From: Pampus argenteus
Taxonomy: Eukaryota > Chordata > Actinopteri > Scombriformes > Stromateidae
DNA: 64,000 nucleotides
Assembly (NCBI GenBank): GCA_036937835.1
Contig: CM072863.1
Span: 26,558,501 to 26,622,500 of the forward strand
Reading direction: 5' to 3'
Part shown: in pieces, positions 36,465-49,900 of the stretch
Position numbering within the stretch: the first letter of the stretch is position 1
Layout of the letters: every line of letters starts with the position of its first letter
Translations under genes and position numbers: made by a program
The notes under the pieces: model-generated
Databases searched by the model: none
Seen by the model: only the letters and a program-made list of their open reading frames with translations
What the model was told of the DNA's origin: nothing

Positions 36465-36844
36465 AAAAGTATTTCCAAAAAGTAAAAAAAAAAACACTAT
36501 TCAAACTTTATACTGCACGTCACACTCCTGACTCCTCTCATTATTCTGAAAGAAAAAAATAAACAGAAAGACAATAAAGATCAGTGTTCAAAGTGTTCAA
36601 AAACCAGATCAAGACACAAATGTCATCAGATGAAATATGAGCATATCATAAGTTTACTGTACCTGAATTTAAAATGAGTGTCCAACTTTTCATTGTCTCC
36701 AGTCCTCTGATCTCTCTACAAAACTAAATGAAGACAAGAGAAAACAAATTCACAAAGTTACACTCATGCAGTTAAAGTCGTATAAAAATAAGATTAAAAT
36801 GGCAGTGATCAAACTCTAATTAAAATTACAAAAATACAGAAATT
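36465..36844 (+). repeat. B-prime monomer (copy 3), paired with C
   Basis: It carries all B-prime markers plus an AACACTATTC variant near 36490, and a C monomer follows directly. Confidence 0.9.
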
Positions 36845-37144
36845 AAAAGTATTTCCAAAAAGTAAAAAAAAAAAACACTGTTCAAACTTTATACTGCGAA
36901 CAGATGACCAATTTGTTATCAAATGAAATCTGATCAGTGCATGAAGTCAAAGAAAAGTGTCTCTGAATTTAAAATGAGTGTCCAACTTCTCATTGTCTCC
37001 AGTCCTCTGACCTCTCTACAAAACTAAATGAAGACAAAAGGAAACAAATTCACAAAGTTACACTCATGCAGTTAAAGTCGTATAAAAATAAGATTAAAAT
37101 GGCAGTGATCAAACTCTAATTAAAATTACAAAAATACAGAAATT
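36845..37144 (+). repeat. Short class C monomer (copy 5)
   Basis: It has TACTGCGAACAGATGACC, GTGCATGAAG and CTGACCTCTC, and is paired with the preceding B-prime. Confidence 0.9.
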
Positions 37145-37776
37145 AAAAGTATTTCCAAAAAAGTAAAAAAAAAAAAAACATTATTCAAGCTTTATACTGC
37201 ACGTCACACTCCTGACTCCTCTCATTATTCTGAAAGAAAAAAAAATAAACAGAAAGACAATAAAGATCAGTGTTCAAAAACCAGATCAAGACACAATTGT
37301 CATCAGATGAAATATGAGCATACGTTTACTGTACCTGAATTTAAAATGAGTGTCCAACATCTCATTTGTCTCTGTCCTCTGTTGTCTCTACAAAACTAAA
37401 GGAAGACAAGAGGAAACAAATTCACAAAGTTACACTCATGCAGTTAAAGTCGTATAAAAATAAGATTAAAACGGCAGTGATCAAACTCTAATTAAAATTA
37501 CAAAAATACAGAAATTAAAAGTATTTCCAAAAAGTTAAAAAATAACACTGTTCAAACTTTATACTGCACGCTACACTCCTGACTCCTCTCCTTATTCTGA
37601 AAGAAAAAAACAACAGAAAGACAATAAAGATCAGTGTTCAAAGTGTTCAAAAACCAGATCAGGACATAAATGTCATCAGATGAAATATGAGCATATCATA
37701 AGTTTACTGTACGTAAATTTAAAATGACTGACCAAAGTTATTATTGTCTCCAGTCCTCTGATCTCTCTACAAAACT

Positions 37777-38149
37777 ATATGAAGATGAAAACAAACAGTG
37801 GTTAAACATGTTACAACAGTTGAAAGATTCATCATCACATGAATTAGGATGAAAATGTCAAATCGTATTGATAAACATCAAATTTTAAATTTCATATTTC
37901 CTCTCAACATTTCTCCTCTTCTTTCATAAAAAGAATTAAATATTATATTGAAATAAAAAAGAGAAAAAGTTAAAATTTTAAAAGTTCATAGGCAAATACT
38001 TCAGTGGTTACTTGTCAGTCTGTCCTTAATATTGGCTTAAAGTTAAATATATTGTACACGTTGAAAAGAAAACAATTATCTTTGAATTTCAACTAGACTA
38101 CATTGCAAATAAAATAAAAAACACCAGGCTACTTATAAATATAACAAAT

Positions 38150-38199
<50 letters not shown>

Positions 38200-38645
38200 A
38201 CATTTCACAACTCTCTTCACCTTTGGTTGCAAATCAAAGTATAACTTAAATTCAGAAATTTTCCTACATCAGAAAAATGTGAAACTTACTGTAAGTTTTT
38301 TTTTTGTTTGCGTAGAGACACGTATGATCTTGTCATATTGTGTTCAGTCCAGTTTCAGGTTGAAATGTGTTTCTCTCACATCATGCTGTGTGTCTGTTCC
38401 TCTCCAAACACTGAAAAGACAGGAGTTCTGTGTGCAAATGTTCTGTTATCTGTTATTACTTGGATTCTAGAACATCCTTACGATGCAACAAAAGAAATAA
38501 GTTTGGACTTTACAGTCCCAGTGAAATATATGATTCACACAATACACAGTCAAACCAGAAGATAAATGTTTATGAAGCATTCACTCAGCAATTTGTTCTT
38601 ATTCATTGATTCATTATAATAAAATTATGAAAGAAAACTGTACAA
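37777..38645 (+). repeat. D segment copy 7
   Basis: It shares the GAGACACGTATG insertion with D6 and has its own changes, including GATGAAAACAAAC, AAAGAATTAAATA and TTTCAGGTTG. The last changes a Leu codon to Gln upstream of the first ATG of the open frame (38365, stop ending at 38565). The (TA)n tract is fused to the left flank (ATTATATATA) because the usual ATATG step is lost. Confidence 0.85.
38153..38201. repeat. (TA)n microsatellite in D7
   Basis: A long TA run lacking the left TG interruption present in all other D copies. Confidence 0.95.
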
Positions 38646-39776
38646 GAGGAAACAAATTTACAAAGTTACACTCATGCAGTTAAAGTCGCATAAAAATAAG
38701 TGATCAAACTCAAATTAAAATTACAAAAATACAGAAATTAAACGTATATCCCAATAAAAAAAAAAACACTGTTCAAACTTTATACTGCACGTCACACTCC
38801 TGACTCCTCTCCTTATTCTGAAAGAAAAAAACAACAGAAAGACAATAAAGATCAGTGTTTTGTTATCAATTGAAGTCTGATCAGAGCATGAAGTTAAAAA
38901 AAAGTGTCTGAATTTAAAATTAGTGTCCAACTTCTCATTGTCTCCAGTCCTCTGTTGTCTCGACAAAACTAAAGGAAGACAAGAGAAAACAAATTCACAA
39001 AGTTACACTCATGCAGTTAAAGTCGTATAAAAATAAGATTAAAATGGCAGTGATCAAACTCTAATTAAAATTACAAAAATACAGAAATTAAAAGTATTTC
39101 CAAAAAGTAAAAAAAAAACAAACATTATTCAAACTTTATACTGCACGCTACACTCCTGACTCCTCTCCTTATTCTGAAAGAAAAAAACAACAGAAAGACA
39201 ATAAAGATCAGTGTTTTGTTATCAATTGAAGTCTGATCAGTGCATGAAGTCAAAAAAAAGTGTCTGAATTTAAAATGAGTGTCCAACTTCCCATTGTCTC
39301 CAGTCCTCTGTTGTCTCTACAAAACTAAAGGAAGACAAGAGAAAACAAATTCACAAAGTTACACTCATGCAGTTAAAGTCGTATAAAAATAAGATTAAAA
39401 TGACAGTGATCAAACTCTAATTAAAATTACAAAAATACAGAAATTTAAAGTATTTCCAAAAAGTACAAAAAAAAACACTGTTCAAACTTTATATTGCACG
39501 TCACACTCCTGACTCCTCTCATTATTCTGAAAGAAAAAAAACTAAACAGAAAGACAATAAAGATCAGTGTTCAAAAACCAGATGAAGACACAATTGTCAT
39601 CAGATGAAATATGAGCATACGTTTACTGTACCTGAATTTAAAATGAGTGTCCAACTTCTCATTGTCTCCAGTCCTCTGTTGTCTCTACAAAACTAAAGGA
39701 AGACAAGAGGAAATAAATTCACAAAGTTACACTCATGCAGTTAAAGTCGTATAAAAATAAGATTAAAATGACAGTG

Positions 39777-41260
39777 ATCAAACTCTAATTAAAATTACAA
39801 AAATACAGAAATTAAAAGTATATCCAAAAAGTAAAAAAAAAAACACTGTTCAAACTTTATACTGCACGTCACACTCCTGACTCCTCTCCTTATTCTGAAA
39901 GAAAAAAAACAACAGAAAGACAATAAAGATCAGTGTTTTGTTATCAATTGAAGTCTGATCAGTGCATGAAGTCAAAAAAAAGTGTCTGAATTTAAAATGA
40001 GTGTCCAACTTCCCATTGTCTCCAGTCCTCTGTTGTCTTTACAAAACTAAAGGAAGACAAGAGAAAACAAATTCACAAAGTTACACTCATGCAGTTAAAG
40101 TCATATAAAAATAAGATTAAAATGACAGTGATCAAACTCTAATTAAAATTACAAAAATACAGAAATTTAAAGTATTTCCAAAAAGTACAAAAAAAACACT
40201 GTTCAAACTTTATATTGCACGTCACACTCCTGACTCCTCTCATTATTCTGAAAGAAAAAAAACTAAACAGAAAGACAATAAAGATCAGTGTTAAAAAAAC
40301 CAGATCAAGACACAATTGTCATCAGATGAAATATGAGCACACGTTTACTGTACCTGAATTTAAAATGAGTGTCCAACTTCTCATTGTCTCCAGTCCTCTG
40401 TTGTCTCTACAAAACTAAAGGAAGACAAGAGAAAAACAATTTCACAAAGTTACACTCATGCAGTTAAAGTCGTATAAAAATAAAATTAAAATGGCAGTGA
40501 TCAAACTCTAATTAAAATTACAAAAATACAGAAATTAAAAGTATATCCAAAAAGTAAAAAAAAAAACACTGTTCAAACTTTATACTGCACGTCACACTCC
40601 TGACTCCTCTCCTTATTCTGAAAGAAAAAAAACAACAGAAAGACAATAAAGATCAGTGTTTTGTTATCAATTGAAGTCTGATCAGTGCATGAAGTCAAAA
40701 AAAAGTGTCTGAATTTAAAATGAGTGTCCAACTTCCCATTGTCTCCAGTCCTCTGTTGTCTTTACAAAACTAAAGGAAGACAAGAGAAAACAAATTCACA
40801 AAGTTACACTCATGCAGTTAAAGTCATATAAAAATAAGATTAAAATGACAGTGATCAAACTCTAATTAAAATTACAAAAATACAGAAATTTAAAGTATTT
40901 CCAAAAAGTACAAAAAAAACACTGTTCAAACTTTATATTGCACGTCACACTCCTGACTCCTCTCATTATTCTGAAAGAAAAAAAACTAAACAGAAAGACA
41001 ATAAAGATCAGTGTTAAAAAAACCAGATCAAGACACAATTGTCATCAGATGAAATATGAGCACACGTTTACTGTACCTGAATTTAAAATGAGTGTCCAAC
41101 TTCTCATTGTCTCCAGTCCTCTGTTGTCTCTACAAAACTAAAGGAAGACAAGAGAAAAACAATTTCACAAAGTTACACTCATGCAGTTAAAGTCGTATAA
41201 AAATAAAATTAAAATGGCAGTGATCAAACTCTAATTAAAATTACAAAAATACAGAAATTA
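39777..41260 (+). repeat. Tandem 723-bp dimer, two copies
   Basis: Copies at 39777-40499 and 40500 onward share a GAAAGAAAAAAAACAACAG lengthening at 39899 and 40622, TTGTCTTTACAAAAC at about 40034 and 40757, AAAGTCATATAAA, and the GAGCACACG B variant. Each is an A monomer followed by that B variant. Confidence 0.85.
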
Positions 41261-44200
41261 AAAGTATTTCCAAAAAGTAAAAAAAAAAACAGTTCAAACT
41301 TTATACTGCACGCCACACTCCTGACTCCTCTCCTTATTCTGAAAGAAAAAAACAACAGAAAGACAATAAAGATCAGTGTTTTGTTATCAATTGAAGTCTA
41401 AACAGTGCATGAAGTCAAAGAAAAGTGTCTGAATTTAAAATTAGTGTCCAACTTCTCATTGTCTCCAGTCCTCTGTTGTCTCTACAAAACTAAAGGAAGA
41501 CAAGAGGAAACAAATTCACAAAGTTACACTCATGCAGTTAAAGTCGTATAAAAATAAGATTAAAATGGCAGTGATCAAACTCTAATTAAAATTACAAAAA
41601 TACAGAAATTAAAAGTATTTCCAAAAAGTAAAAAAAAAAAAAACATTATTCAAACTTTATACTGCACGCTACACTCCTGACTCCTCTCCTTATTCTGAAA
41701 GAAAAAAACAACAGAAAGACAATAAAGATCAGTGTTTTGTTATCAATTGAAGTCTAAACAGTGCATGAAGTCAAAGAAAAGTGTCTGAATTTAAAATTAG
41801 TGTCCAACTTCTCATTGTCTCCAGTCCTCTGTTGTCTCTACAAAACTAAAGGAAGACAAGAGGAAATAAATTCACAAAGTAACACTCATGCAGTTAAAGT
41901 CGTATAAAAATAAGATTAAAATGACAGTGATCAAACTCTAATTAAAATTACAAAAATACAGAAATTAAAAGTATATCCAAAAAGTAAAAAAAAAACACTG
42001 TTCAAACTTTATACTGCACGTCACACTCCTGACTCCTCTCCTTATTCTGAAAGAAAAAAACAACAGAAAGACAATAAAGATCAGTGTTTTGTTATCAATT
42101 GAAGTCTAAACAGTGCATGAAGTCAAAGAAAAGTGTCTGAATTTAAAATTAGTGTCCAACTTCCCATTGTCTCCAGTCCTCTGTTGTCTTTACAAAACTA
42201 AAGGAAGACAAGAGAAAACAAATTCACAAAGTTACACTCATGCAGTTAAAGTCGTATAAAAATAAGATTAAAATGACAGTGATCAAACTCTAATTAAAAT
42301 TACAAAAATACAGAAATTAACAGTATATCCAAAAAGTAAAAAAAAAACACTGTTTAAACTTTATACTGCACGTCACACTCCTGACTCCTCTCATTATTAT
42401 GAAAGAAAAAAAACTAAACAGAAAGACAATAAAGATCAGTGTTCAAAAACCAGATCAAGACACAATTGTCATCAGATGAAATATGAGCATACGTTTACTG
42501 TACCTGAATTTAAAATGAGTGTCCAACTTCTCATTGTCTCCAGTCCTCTGTTGTCTCTACAAAACTAAAGGAAGACAAGAGAAAACAATTTCACAAAGTT
42601 ACACTCATGCAGTTAAAGTCGTATAAAAATAAGATTAAAATGACAGTGATCAAACTCTAATTAAAATTACAAAAATACAGAAATTTAAAGTATTTCCAAA
42701 AAGTACAAAAAAAACACTGTTCAAACTTTATATTGCACGTCACACTCCTGACTCCTCTCATTATTCTGAAAGAAAAAAAACTAAACAGAAAGACAATAAA
42801 GATCAGTGTTAAAAAAACCAGATCAAGACACAATTGTCATCAGATGAAATATGAGCACACGTTTACTGTACCTGAATTTAAAATGAGTGTCCAACTTCTC
42901 ATTGTCTCCAGTCCTCTGTTGTCTCTACAAAACTAAAGGAAGACAAGAGAAAAACAATTTCACAAAGTTACACTCATGCAGTTAAAGTCGTATAAAAATA
43001 AAATTAAAATGGCAGTGATCAAACTCTAATTAAAATTACAAAAATACAGAAATTAAAAGTATTTCCAAAAAGTAAAAAAAAAAACAGTTCAAACTTTATA
43101 CTGCACGCTACACTCCTGACTCCTCTCCTTATTCTGAAAGAAAAAAACAACAGAAAGACAATAAAGATCAGTGTTTTGTTATCAATTGAAGTCTAAACAG
43201 TGCATGAAGTCAAAGAAAAGTGTCTGAATTTAAAATTAGTGTCCAACTTCTCATTGTCTCCAGTCCTCTGTTGTCTCTACAAAACTAAAGGAAGACAAGA
43301 GGAAACAAATTCACAAAGTTACACTCATGCAGTTAAAGTCGTATAAAAATAAGATTAAAATGGCAGTGATCAAACTCTAATTAAAATTACAAAAATACAG
43401 AAATTAAAAGTATTTCCAAAAAGTAAAAAAAAAAAAAACATTATTCAAACTTTATACTGCACGCTACACTCCTGACTCCTCTCCTTATTCTGAAAGAAAA
43501 AAACAACAGAAAGACAATAAAGATCAGTGTTTTGTTATCAATTGAAGTCTAAACAGTGCATGAAGTCAAAGAAAAGTGTCTGAATTTAAAATTAGTGTCC
43601 AACTTCTCATTGTCTCCAGTCCTCTGTTGTCTCTACAAAACTAAAGGAAGACAAGAGGAAATAAATTCACAAAGTTACACTCATGCAGTTAAAGTCGTAT
43701 AAAAATAAGATTAAAATGACAGTGATCAAACTCTAATTAAAATTACAAAAATACAGAAATTAAAAGTATATCCAAAAAGTAAAAAAAAAAACACTGTTCA
43801 AACTTTATACTGCACGTCACACTCCTGACTCCTCTCCTTATTCTGAAAGAAAAAAACAACAGAAAGACAATAAAGATCAGTGTTTTGTTATCAATTGAAG
43901 TCTAAACAGTGCATGAAGTCAAAGAAAAGTGTCTGAATTTAAAATTAGTGTCCAACTTCTCATTGTCTCCAGTCCTCTGTTGTCTCTACAAAACTAAAGG
44001 AAGACAAGAGGAAACAAATTCACAAAGTTACACTCATGCAGTTAAAGTCGTATAAAAATAAGATTAAAATGGCAGTGATCAAACTCTAATTAAAATTACA
44101 AAAATACAGAAATTAAAAGTATTTCCAAAAAGTAAAAAAAAAAACAGTTCAAACTTTATACTGCACGCTACACTCCTGACTCCTCTCCTTATTCTGATAG

Positions 44201-46937
44201 AAAAAAACAACAGAAAGACAATAAAGATCAGTGTTTTGTTATCAATTGAAGTCTGATCAGTGCATGAAGTAAAAAAAAAGTGTCTGAATTCAAAATTAGT
44301 GTCCAACTTCTCATTGTCTCCAGTCCTCTGTTGTCTCTACAAAACTAAAGGAAGACAAGAGAAAACAAATTCACAAAGTTACACTCATGCAGTTAAAGTC
44401 GTATAAAAATAAGATTAAAATGGCAGTGATCAAACTCTAATTAAAATTACAAAAATACAGAAATTAAAAGTATTTCCAAAAAGTAAAAAAAAAAAAAAAC
44501 ATTATTCAAACTTTATACTGCACGCTACACTCCTGACTCCTCTCCTTATTCTGAAAGAAAAAAACAACAGAAAGACAATAAAGATCAGTGTTTTGTTATC
44601 AATTGAAGTCTAAACAGTGCATGAAGTCAAAGAAAAATGTCTGAATTTAAAATTAGTGTCCAACTTCTCATTGTCTCCAGTCCACTGTTGTCTCTACAAA
44701 ACTAAAGGAAGACAAGAGGAAATAAATTCACAAAGTTACACTCATGCAGTTAAAGTCGTATAAAAATAAGATTAAAATGACAGTGATCAAACTCTAATTA
44801 AAATTACAAAAATACAGAAATTAAAAGTATATCCAAAAGTAAAAAAAAAAACACTGTTCAAACTTTATATTGCACGTCACACTCCTGACTCCTCTCATTA
44901 TTCTGAAAGAAAAAAAACTAAACAGAAAGACAATAAAGATCAGTGTTAAAAAAACCAGATCAAGACACAATTGTCATCAGATGAAATATGAGCACACGTT
45001 TACTGTACCTGAATTTAAAATGAGTGTCCAACTTCTCATTGTCTCCAGTCCTCTGTTGTCTCTACAAAACTAAAGGAAGACAAGAGAAAAACAATTTCAC
45101 AAAGTTACACTCATGCAGTTAAAGTCGTATAAAAATAAAATTAAAATGGCAGTGATCAAACTCTAATTAAAATTACAAAAATACAGAAATTAAAAGTATT
45201 TCCAAAAAGTAAAAAAAAAAACAGTTCAAACTTTATACTGCACGCCACACTCCTGACTCCTCTCCTTATTTTGAAAGAAAAAAACAACAGAAAGACAATA
45301 AAGATCAGTGTTTTGTTATCAATTGAAGTCTAAACAGTGCATGAAGTCAAAGAAAAGTGTCTGAATTTAAAATTAGTGTCCAACTTCTCATTGTCTCCAG
45401 TCCTCTGTTGTCTCTACAAAACTAAAGGAAGACAAGAGGAAACAAATTCACAAAGTTACACTCATGCAGTTAAAGTCGTATAAAAATAAGATTAAAATGG
45501 CAGTGATCAAACTCTAATTAAAATTACAAAAATACAGAAATTAAAAGTATTTCCAAAAAGTAAAAAAAAAAAAAAACATTATTCAAACTTTATACTGCAC
45601 GCTACACTCCTGACTCCTCTCCTTATTCTGAAAGAAAAAAACAACAGAAAGACAATAAAGATCAGTGTTTTGTTATCAATTGAAGTCTAAACAGTGCATG
45701 AAGTCAAAGAAAAGTGTCTGAATTTAAAATTAGTGTCCAACTTCCCATTGTCTCCAGTCCTCTGTTGTCTTTACAAAACTAAAGGAAGACAAGAGAAAAC
45801 AAATTCACAAAGTTACACTCATGCAGTTAAAGTCGTATAAAAATAAGATTAAAATGACAGTGATCAAACTCTAATTAAAATTACAAAAATACAGAAATTA
45901 AAAGTATATCCAAAAAGTAAAAAAAAAACACTGTTCAAACTTTATACTGCACGTCACACTCCTGACTCCTCTCATTATTATGAAAGAAAAAAAACTAAAC
46001 AGAAAGACAATAAAGATCAGTGTTCAAAAACCAGATCAAGACACAATTGTCATCAGATGAAATATGAGCATACGTTTACTGTACCTGAATTTAAAATGAG
46101 TGTCCAACTTCTCATTGTCTCCAGTCCTCTGTTGTCTCTACAAAACTAAAGGAAGACAAGAGAAAACAATTTCACAAAGTTACACTCATGCAGTTAAAGT
46201 CGTATAAAAATAAGATTAAAATGACAGTGATCAAACTCTAATTAAAATTACGAAAATACAGAAATTTAAAGTATTTCCAAAAAGTACAAAAAAAACACTG
46301 TTCAAACTTTATATTGCACGTCACACTCCTGACTCCTCTCATTATTCTGAAAGAAAAAAAACTAAACAGAAAGACAATAAAGATCAGTGTTAAAAAAACC
46401 AGATCAAGACACAATTGTCATCAGATGAAATATGAGCACACGTTTACTGTACCTGAATTTAAAATGAGTGTCCAACTTCTCATTGTCTCCAGTCCTCTGT
46501 TGTCTCTACAAAACTAAAGGAAGACAAGAGAAAAACAATTTCACAAAGTTACACTCATGCAGTTAAAGTCGTATAAAAATAAAATTAAAATGGCAGTGAT
46601 CAAACTCTAATTAAAATTACAAAAATACAGAAATTAAAAGTATTTCCAAAAAGTAAAAAAAAAAACAGTTCAAACTTTATACTGCACGCTACACTCCTGA
46701 CTCCTCTCCTTATTCTGAAAGAAAAAAACAACAGAAAGACAATAAAGATCAGTGTTTTGTTATCAATTGAAGTCTAAACAGTGCATGAAGTCAAAGAAAA
46801 GTGTCTGAATTTAAAATTAGTGTCCAACTTCTCATTGTCTCCAGTCCTCTGTTGTCTCTACAAAACTAAAGGAAGACAAGAGGAAACAAATTCACAAAGT
46901 TACACTCATGCAGTTAAAGTCGTATAAAAATAAGATT
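41211..46937 (+). repeat. 5,727-bp higher-order repeat, copy 1
   Basis: This unit of about 16 monomers is followed immediately by a second copy at 46938. Private markers found in both at a 5,726-5,727-bp offset include CGCCACACTCC (41311), CACAAAGTAACACTC (41876), AAATTAACAGTATATCC (42314), CTGTTTAAAC (42350), TTATTATGAAAG (42396), CTGATAGAAA (44195), GTCCACTGTTG (44691) and TTACGAAAATAC (46248). So many shared rare changes make this a whole-block duplication, not chance similarity. Confidence 0.88.
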
Positions 46938-49900
46938 AAAATGGCAGTGATCAAACTCTAATTAAAATTACAAAAATACAGAAATTAAAAGTATTTCCAA
47001 AAAGTAAAAAAAAAAACAGTTCAAACTTTATACTGCACGCCACACTCCTGACTCCTCTCCTTATTCTGAAAGAAAAAAACAACAGAAAGACAATAAAGAT
47101 CAGTGTTTTGTTATCAATTGAAGTCTAAACAGTGCATGAAGTCAAAGAAAAGTGTCTGAATTTAAAATTAGTGTCCAACTTCTCATTGTCTCCAGTCCTC
47201 TGTTGTCTCTACAAAACTAAAGGAAGACAAGAGGAAACAAATTCACAAAGTTACACTCATGCAGTTAAAGTCGTATAAAAATAAGATTAAAATGGCAGTG
47301 ATCAAACTCTAATTAAAATTACAAAAATACAGAAATTAAAAGTATTTCCAAAAAGTAAAAAAAAAAAAAACATTATTCAAACTTTATACTGCACGCTACA
47401 CTCCTGACTCCTCTCCTTATTCTGAAAGAAAAAAACAACAGAAAGACAATAAAGATCAGTGTTTTGTTATCAATTGAAGTCTAAACAGTGCATGAAGTCA
47501 AAGAAAAGTGTCTGAATTTAAAATTAGTGTCCAACTTCTCATTGTCTCCAGTCCTCTGTTGTCTCTACAAAACTAAAGGAAGACAAGAGGAAATAAATTC
47601 ACAAAGTAACACTCATGCAGTTAAAGTCGTATAAAAATAAGATTAAAATGACAGTGATCAAACTCTAATTAAAATTACAAAAATACAGAAATTAAAAGTA
47701 TATCCAAAAAGTAAAAAAAAAACACTGTTCAAACTTTATACTGCACGTCACACTCCTGACTCCTCTCCTTATTCTGAAAGAAAAAAACAACAGAAAGACA
47801 ATAAAGATCAGTGTTTTGTTATCAATTGAAGTCTAAACAGTGCATGAAGTCAAAGAAAAGTGTCTGAATTTAAAATTAGTGTCCAACTTCCCATTGTCTC
47901 CAGTCCTCTGTTGTCTTTACAAAACTAAAGGAAGACAAGAGAAAACAAATTCACAAAGTTACACTCATGCAGTTAAAGTCGTATAAAAATAAGATTAAAA
48001 TGACAGTGATCAAACTCTAATTAAAATTACAAAAATACAGAAATTAACAGTATATCCAAAAAGTAAAAAAAAAACACTGTTTAAACTTTATACTGCACGT
48101 CACACTCCTGACTCCTCTCATTATTATGAAAGAAAAAAAACTAAACAGAAAGACAATAAAGATCAGTGTTCAAAAACCAGATCAAGACACAATTGTCATC
48201 AGATGAAATATGAGCATACGTTTACTGTACCTGAATTTAAAATGAGTGTCCAACTTCTCATTGTCTCCAGTCCTCTGTTGTCTCTACAAAACTAAAGGAA
48301 GACAAGAGAAAACAATTTCACAAAGTTACACTCATGCAGTTAAAGTCGTATAAAAATAAGATTAAAATGACAGTGATCAAACTCTAATTAAAATTACAAA
48401 AATACAGAAATTTAAAGTATTTCCAAAAAGTACAAAAAAAACACTGTTCAAACTTTATATTGCACGTCACACTCCTGACTCCTCTCATTATTCTGAAAGA
48501 AAAAAAACTAAACAGAAAGACAATAAAGATCAGTGTTAAAAAAACCAGATCAAGACACAATTGTCATCAGATGAAATATGAGCACACGTTTACTGTACCT
48601 GAATTTAAAATGAGTGTCCAACTTCTCATTGTCTCCAGTCCTCTGTTGTCTCTACAAAACTAAAGGAAGACAAGAGAAAAACAATTTCACAAAGTTACAC
48701 TCATGCAGTTAAAGTCGTATAAAAATAAAATTAAAATGGCAGTGATCAAACTCTAATTAAAATTACAAAAATACAGAAATTAAAAGTATTTCCAAAAAGT
48801 AAAAAAAAAAACAGTTCAAACTTTATACTGCACGCTACACTCCTGACTCCTCTCCTTATTCTGAAAGAAAAAAACAACAGAAAGACAATAAAGATCAGTG
48901 TTTTGTTATCAATTGAAGTCTAAACAGTGCATGAAGTCAAAGAAAAGTGTCTGAATTTAAAATTAGTGTCCAACTTCTCATTGTCTCCAGTCCTCTGTTG
49001 TCTCTACAAAACTAAAGGAAGACAAGAGGAAACAAATTCACAAAGTTACACTCATGCAGTTAAAGTCGTATAAAAATAAGATTAAAATGGCAGTGATCAA
49101 ACTCTAATTAAAATTACAAAAATACAGAAATTAAAAGTATTTCCAAAAAGTAAAAAAAAAAAAAACATTATTCAAACTTTATACTGCACGCTACAGTCCT
49201 GACTCCTCTCCTTATTCTGAAAGAAAAAAACAACAGAAAGACAATAAAGATCAGTGTTTTGTTATCAATTGAAGTCTAAACAGTGCATGAAGTCAAAGAA
49301 AAGTGTCTGAATTTAAAATTAGTGTCCAACTTCTCATTGTCTCCAGTCCTCTGTTGTCTCTACAAAACTAAAGGAAGACAAGAGGAAATAAATTCACAAA
49401 GTTACACTCATGCAGTTAAAGTCGTATAAAAATAAGATTAAAATGACAGTGATCAAACTCTAATTAAAATTACAAAAATACAGAAATTAAAAGTATATCC
49501 AAAAAGTAAAAAAAAAAACACTGTTCAAACTTTATACTGCACGTCACACTCCTGACTCCTCTCCTTATTCTGAAAGAAAAAAACAACAGAAAGACAATAA
49601 AGATCAGTGTTTTGTTATCAATTGAAGTCTAAACAGTGCATGAAGTCAAAGAAAAGTGTCTGAATTTAAAATTAGTGTCCAACTTCTCATTGTCTCCAGT
49701 CCTCTGTTGTCTCTACAAAACTAAAGGAAGACAAGAGGAAACAAATTCACAAAGTTACACTCATGCAGTTAAAGTCGTATAAAAATAAGATTAAAATGGC
49801 AGTGATCAAACTCTAATTAAAATTACAAAAATACAGAAATTAAAAGTATTTCCAAAAAGTAAAAAAAAAAACAGTTCAAACTTTATACTGCACGCTACAC

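Larger units (their letters stand above)
35312..37776 (+). repeat. Array segment 7: about 7 monomers between D6 and D7
   Basis: The run holds A, B (AACATCTCATTTGTC variant near 35953), A with GAATTC, a B-prime/C pair (36465-37144), B with CAAGCTTT at 37186 and AACATCTCATTTGTC near 37354, and a last monomer with AGTTAAAAAATAACACTG near 37530. This order of B-prime, C, CAAGCTTT-B resembles the run before D6, about 4.04 kb upstream. Confidence 0.88.

Noticed and set aside
40215..40418. Repeated 67-codon open frames on the plus strand in the GAGCACACG B monomers
   Set aside because: They start at TTG, are Lys-rich because of A-tracts, and appear only because GTGTTCAAAAACC became GTGTTAAAAAAACC, restoring the frame. 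There is no sign of a gene.
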